Assembly (NCBI RefSeq): GCF_001509475.1
Contig: NZ_LLZG01000118.1
Span: forward strand, 1-64,000
Source: Streptomyces regalis
GTDB taxonomy: Bacteria; Actinomycetota; Actinomycetes; Streptomycetales; Streptomycetaceae
DNA: 64,000 nucleotides
Direction: 5' to 3'
In this document: piece after piece, positions 60,677 through 64,000 of the stretch
Position numbering within the stretch: position 1 is the first letter of the stretch
Layout: the number at the start of each line of letters is the position of its first letter
Program-made: the position numbers and the translations under genes
The notes under the pieces: model-generated
Seen by the model: the letters and a program-made list of their open reading frames with translations, nothing else
Database searches by the model: none
What the model was told of the DNA's origin: nothing

Positions 60677-61801
60677 CTACCGCCGAGCCATGTACAGGTC
60701 CAGTGCCTTGTGCAGCAGCCGGTTGAGCGGGAAGTCCCACTCCCCCAGGTACTCGACCGCCTCACCGCCGGCGCCCACCTTGAACCGCAGCAGGCCCAGC
60801 AGATGGTTGGACTCCTCCAGCGTGTCGGTGATGCCCCGGAAGTCGTAGACCGCGGCGCCGAGTTCGTGGGCGTCGGCCATCATGCGCCACTGCATGGCGT
60901 TGTTCGGCTGGACCTCGCGCCTGCGGCTGGTGGAGGCGCCGTAGGAGTACCAGACGTGGTCGCCGACGGTCAGCATGGTGGCGGCGGCGAGGGTGTCGCC
61001 GTCGTGGTGGGCGAGGTAGAGCCGCATGCGGTCGGGGTGTTCGGCGGTGAGCGCAGTCCACATCCGCTGGAAGTAGGGCAGGGGGCGCGGGATGAAACGG
61101 TCGCGCTCGGCGGTCTCGGCGTAGAGCTCGTAGAAGACGGGCAGGTCCTCGTAGCCGCCCCGCACGACCTTCACACCGGCCTTCTCGGCCTTCTTGATGT
61201 TGCGCCGCCACTGCTGGTTGAGGCCGCGGTGGATGTCCTCCAACGACAGCCCGGCGAACGGCACTTGGCAGACGTACCGCGGCTGCCCGACGGCGAAGCC
61301 CTCCTCGCTGTCCGGCTCGGCCTGCCGCCAGCCGGCCCGCCGCAGCCGGTCGGCGATGTCGAGGGCGCGCGTGTCGCATGACGTCGGCTCCGCGTCGCGC
61401 AGCCGCCGGGCGGCCGGGTCGGCGATGGCCGCCTTCGCCGCCTCGGTGTTCCAGCGGCGTACGACGACGGGCGGGCCCATCTTGACCGAGAAGGCGCCCT
61501 GCCGCTTGAGGTGGGCGAGCATCGGCTCCAGCCAGCGCTCGCCGAGGTCGGGGGCGTACCAGTCGATGAGCGGGCCCTCGGGGAGATAGGCCAGGTACCG
61601 CCTCAGCTTCGGAAGCGGCCGGAAGAGGACGAGCCCCGCGCCGACCAGCCGTCCCGCCTCGTCGAACCACCCCAGACTCTCCGCCCGCCAGTCGGGCTTC
61701 ACGTCGCCCCAGGAGGGCACCTGCGTGTGGCTGGCGGAGGGGCGGGACGCGACGAAGGCCAGGTGCTCGTCGCGGGTGATGGGCTGGAGGCGGAGGGACA
61801 T
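60677..61801 (-). CDS. FemX/FemAB-family aminoacyltransferase (lipid II peptide-bridge formation)
   Basis: 374 residues, two GNAT-like domains. LAYLPEGPLIDWYAPDLGER, DIHRGLNQQWRRNIKKAEKA and EVQPNNAMQWRMMADAHELG followed by VYDFRG are typical FemABX segments. In Streptomyces such enzymes add Gly from glycyl-tRNA to the lipid II stem peptide, the basis of the LL-Dap-Gly interpeptide bridge. The ATG at 61801 after GGAG is chosen; 21 extra codons upstream are not conserved-looking. Co-directional with the phosphoesterase gene 40 bp upstream. Confidence 0.9.
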   Translation of the reverse strand: MSLRLQPITRDEHLAFVASRPSASHTQVPSWGDVKPDWRAESLGWFDEAGRLVGAGLVLFRPLPKLRRYLAYLPEGPLIDWYAPDLGERWLEPMLAHLKRQGAFSVKMGPPVVVRRWNTEAAKAAIADPAARRLRDAEPTSCDTRALDIADRLRRAGWRQAEPDSEEGFAVGQPRYVCQVPFAGLSLEDIHRGLNQQWRRNIKKAEKAGVKVVRGGYEDLPVFYELYAETAERDRFIPRPLPYFQRMWTALTAEHPDRMRLYLAHHDGDTLAAATMLTVGDHVWYSYGASTSRRREVQPNNAMQWRMMADAHELGAAVYDFRGITDTLEESNHLLGLLRFKVGAGGEAVEYLGEWDFPLNRLLHKALDLYMARR

Positions 61802-61841
61802 GGGTGGGCTCCTGTGCGTCTCGGCGGCTGAGCCTGTCAGC

Positions 61842-62612
61842 TTACGAGGCGGCCTCCCGGCCATCCCTCGGTCCGAACACCCTCAGCGCGTCGGCATCCG
61901 TGGCACGGGCATGGAGGAAGTAGTCCGCCCACTTGGCGATGTCGGCGTACCCGCACTGCGCGGTCAGCCGGGCGATCGCCCCCGGAAGGTCGTACGCCGT
62001 CACCCGCAGGTCGACGCCCGGCCCGAGCAGGCACCAGTGGGCGCCCGCGCGCCCGTACGGCATCCCTACACTCCCCGGGTTGACCACCAGCCGTCCGTGG
62101 GCGAGCCGTGCGTACGGCATGTGGGTGTGCCCGCAGACGACCGTGCGGACGGAGTCGGCGACGCCGTCGAAGACCTCCGCCCATCGATCCGGGCGCGAGT
62201 CGACCAGGACGACCTCCTCGTCGTCGCGGGGCGTGGCGTGGCAGAACAGGACGTCGCCCAGGCCGTGCACCCGGAGCGTGAGCGTCTTGGGGAGGGAGGC
62301 GAGGAACTCGACCTGCTCCTCGGTGAGCCGACCCGCCGCATAGGGGCCGATCGGGTCGGGAATCTCGTCCCGCTCGCCCCGGCGGTACTCGACCAGCTCC
62401 CGGTCCGCGTTGCCCGCGATCCACAGCACGCGGTCGCCCTGCTTGTGCAGGAGGTCGAGCACCTCTGCGGGCTGCGGTCCCGCCGTGATGTCCCCCGTGA
62501 CCACGATGCGCTCGGCGGCCGCGACGTCCGGCTCGGCGAGCACCGCCTCCAGGGCGGGGAGCACCCCGTGGAAGTCGGAGAGGACAGCCACCCTCCCCAG
62601 TCCCACAGCCAT
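61842..62612 (-). CDS. metallophosphoesterase (YfcE/MJ0936-like)
   Basis: 256 residues. Metal ligands lie in VLSDFHGVLPALEAVLAEP, VVTGDITAGPQP, WIAGNADREL, FCHATPRDDEEVV and VVCGHTHMPYARL, the full calcineurin-like set. NPGSVGMPYG is typical of the YfcE group. It would cleave phosphomonoesters or diesters. The ATG at 62612 is used; an ATG at 62654 overlapping the upstream oxidoreductase stop is an alternative giving 14 more residues and coupling. Confidence 0.9.
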   Translation of the reverse strand: MAVGLGRVAVLSDFHGVLPALEAVLAEPDVAAAERIVVTGDITAGPQPAEVLDLLHKQGDRVLWIAGNADRELVEYRRGERDEIPDPIGPYAAGRLTEEQVEFLASLPKTLTLRVHGLGDVLFCHATPRDDEEVVLVDSRPDRWAEVFDGVADSVRTVVCGHTHMPYARLAHGRLVVNPGSVGMPYGRAGAHWCLLGPGVDLRVTAYDLPGAIARLTAQCGYADIAKWADYFLHARATDADALRVFGPRDGREAAS

Positions 62613-62643
62613 CCGCCCCCGCTCAACGCCCGCCCGTCCCCGC

Positions 62644-64000
62644 TCACCGGTCATGTCCGTGGCCGCCCTCCAACGCCTCCGCCAGCACCTCGGCCAGATG
62701 CCGCCCCCGCACCCCGGCCAGCTGCTCCAGCTGCGTCCGGCAGGAGAACCCGTCCGCCAGCACCACAGTCCCCTCCCCCGCTCCCCGCACCGCCGGCAAC
62801 AACTGCTCCTCGGCGCAGGCCACCGACACCTCGAAGTGCCCTTTCTCGAAGCCGAAGTTACCGGCGAGACCGCAGCAGCCCCCACTCAGTTCGCCGGAGA
62901 GCAGAGCGGCTTGACGCAGCCGGCGATCGGCCCCGTCGCCGAGGACCGCGTGCTGGTGGCAGTGCGTCTGACCGACCACCGGACGGTCCAGCCGGGGCGG
63001 CGTCCAGTCGGGAGCGAGGCGCTCCAGCGTCTCCGCGAACGTCAGGACGCGGTCGGCGAGGAGGCGGGCACGCGGGTCGTCGTGCAGCAGCTCCGGGAGG
63101 TCCGCGCGCAGGACTGCCGCGCAGCTCGGCTCCAGGACGACGACCGGGGCGGCCGTCTCCAGCACCGGCTCCATGAGATCGAGGGTGCGCCGCAGCACCG
63201 CGCGGGCGTGGTCGAGCTGCCCCGTCGAGATGTACGTCAACCCACAGCAGACGCGACCCCGGCCCCGCAGGAGGGACCCGGGGTCCAGCGCCACAGTCGT
63301 ACCGCCGCCCGCCGTCTTCAACCGCACCGTCGGCGGCAGCGCCACCCGCAGCCCGGCCGCCTCCAGCACGTGTACGGCCGCCTGCCCCACGGACGGCGAG
63401 AGGTGCTCGGTGAAAGTGTCCGGCCACAGGATGACCAGGTCGCCGCCCCCGCCGCGCCCGCCACCCCCGCCATCCCCGCCGCCCTCGCCACCCCCGTCAA
63501 GGGCCGCCTTCTCGCGCCGCCGCTCCCACCACGCGCTGAACGTCCGCGTCGCCAGCCGCGGAATCTCCCGCTCCGGCGCGATCCCACCGAGCCGTTTCGC
63601 CGCCCGGGCCAAGGGCGGTACGGCGGCCAGGGCGTTGACCAGTGACGCCGTACGCGTGCGTGCCACCGCGCGCAGCCACTGCGGCAGTCGCCCCATGCTG
63701 TAGTGCGCGGCCGGGCGTCGGCGGCCCTCGTAGTGGTGGTGCAGGAACTCCGCCTTGTACGTGGCCATGTCGACCTCGACCGGGCAGTCGGACCGGCACC
63801 CCTTGCAGGACAGGCACAGGTCCAGCGCGTCCCGCACCTCCGTCGACCGCCAGCCGTCGGTCACCAGCTCCCCGGCGAGCATCTCGTGCAGCAGCCGGGC
63901 ACGCCCGCGCGTGGAGTGCTCCTCCTCGCCGGTGGCCCGGAAGGACGGGCACATGACGGCGGAGCCGGTCGCCGACGTCGTACGGCACTTGGCGACCCCG
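62644..64000 (-). CDS. FAD-linked oxidase with 4Fe-4S domain (D-lactate dehydrogenase-like), C-terminal part
   Basis: The coding frame continues past the window end, so the N-terminal FAD-binding half is missing. Visible parts: VAKCRTTSATGSAVMCPSFR and TGEEEHSTRGRARLLHEML at the linker, CLSCKGCRSDCPVEVD (ferredoxin-type cluster), then CCG-domain Cys clusters (VCCGLTYISTGQ; SGGCCGLAGNFGFEKGH). This is the architecture of DLD/YdiJ-type enzymes that oxidise D-2-hydroxy acids and feed electrons to quinone. A Gly/Asp-rich linker (about 63440-63500) interrupts the Fe-S part. Confidence 0.88.
   Translation of the reverse strand, partial: GVAKCRTTSATGSAVMCPSFRATGEEEHSTRGRARLLHEMLAGELVTDGWRSTEVRDALDLCLSCKGCRSDCPVEVDMATYKAEFLHHHYEGRRRPAAHYSMGRLPQWLRAVARTRTASLVNALAAVPPLARAAKRLGGIAPEREIPRLATRTFSAWWERRREKAALDGGGEGGGDGGGGGRGGGGDLVILWPDTFTEHLSPSVGQAAVHVLEAAGLRVALPPTVRLKTAGGGTTVALDPGSLLRGRGRVCCGLTYISTGQLDHARAVLRRTLDLMEPVLETAAPVVVLEPSCAAVLRADLPELLHDDPRARLLADRVLTFAETLERLAPDWTPPRLDRPVVGQTHCHQHAVLGDGADRRLRQAALLSGELSGGCCGLAGNFGFEKGHFEVSVACAEEQLLPAVRGAGEGTVVLADGFSCRTQLEQLAGVRGRHLAEVLAEALEGGHGHDR

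Overview
The window is high-GC actinobacterial DNA, almost certainly a Streptomyces chromosome. Several genes match well-known Streptomyces coelicolor neighbours: a DmdR1-type iron regulator next to a SIS-domain gene, citrate synthase next to pdxH, purU next to an SCO4402-family gene, and a cinnamate:CoA ligase with the ScCCL-specific Ala294. About 47 protein genes, two transposon-encoded RNA-guided nuclease loci and several dispersed repeats can be supported. I see no rRNA, tRNA or CRISPR array.

Left third (0.4-22.5 kb): two flavin oxidoreductases, one of them Tat-exported, precede a dispersed acyl-CoA catabolic cluster. It holds an ADP-forming-type acyl-CoA synthetase, enoyl-CoA hydratase, flavin reductase, Zn-alcohol dehydrogenase, three acyl-CoA dehydrogenases (two forming a probable heteromeric pair), a short-chain dehydrogenase, a cyclase/hydrolase-family protein and an AMP-forming acyl-CoA ligase. 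Six copies of a 15-bp palindrome, consensus CTGACGNTCCGTCAG, lie before these genes, so one TetR-type regulator encoded elsewhere probably controls them all. An IS200/IS605-like tnpB element with a divergent ribbon-helix-helix gene has landed inside the SDR / acyl-CoA dehydrogenase / alcohol dehydrogenase operon.

Middle (22.5-41.7 kb): mainly regulatory and housekeeping genes. These are an EF-hand protein, a STAS anti-anti-sigma factor, an ECF sigma factor with a zinc anti-sigma factor fused to a mycothiol-enzyme-like domain, purU, an orphan solute-binding lipoprotein, a repeat-rich membrane protein, a TPR regulator, a degenerate prim-pol protein, an ABC exporter pair, an alpha/beta hydrolase lacking its nucleophile, dmdR1, a SIS protein, a PAS/GAF sensor, and a GNAT/Rid pair.

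Right third (41.8-64 kb): an IscB element with a structured upstream RNA (HEARO/omega RNA), a membrane Ser/Thr kinase, citrate synthase, pdxH, and a tightly coupled 10-kb minus-strand operon (58.3 to 48.2 kb). That operon encodes a TIGR03084 protein, an AtuA-like protein, both subunits of a biotin-dependent acyl-CoA carboxylase, an acyl-CoA dehydrogenase, the cinnamate-type CoA ligase, an enoyl-CoA hydratase and a TetR regulator. The layout recalls the acyclic terpene/leucine (Atu/Liu) pathways. The window ends with a membrane protein, an EamA exporter, a FemX-like transferase, a phosphoesterase and a truncated FAD/Fe-S oxidoreductase.

An imperfect-palindrome repeat of about 75 bp recurs at five intergenic places (15.5, 25.9, 33.4, 35.8 and 52.3 kb), in gaps that are convergent, tandem or inside operons.
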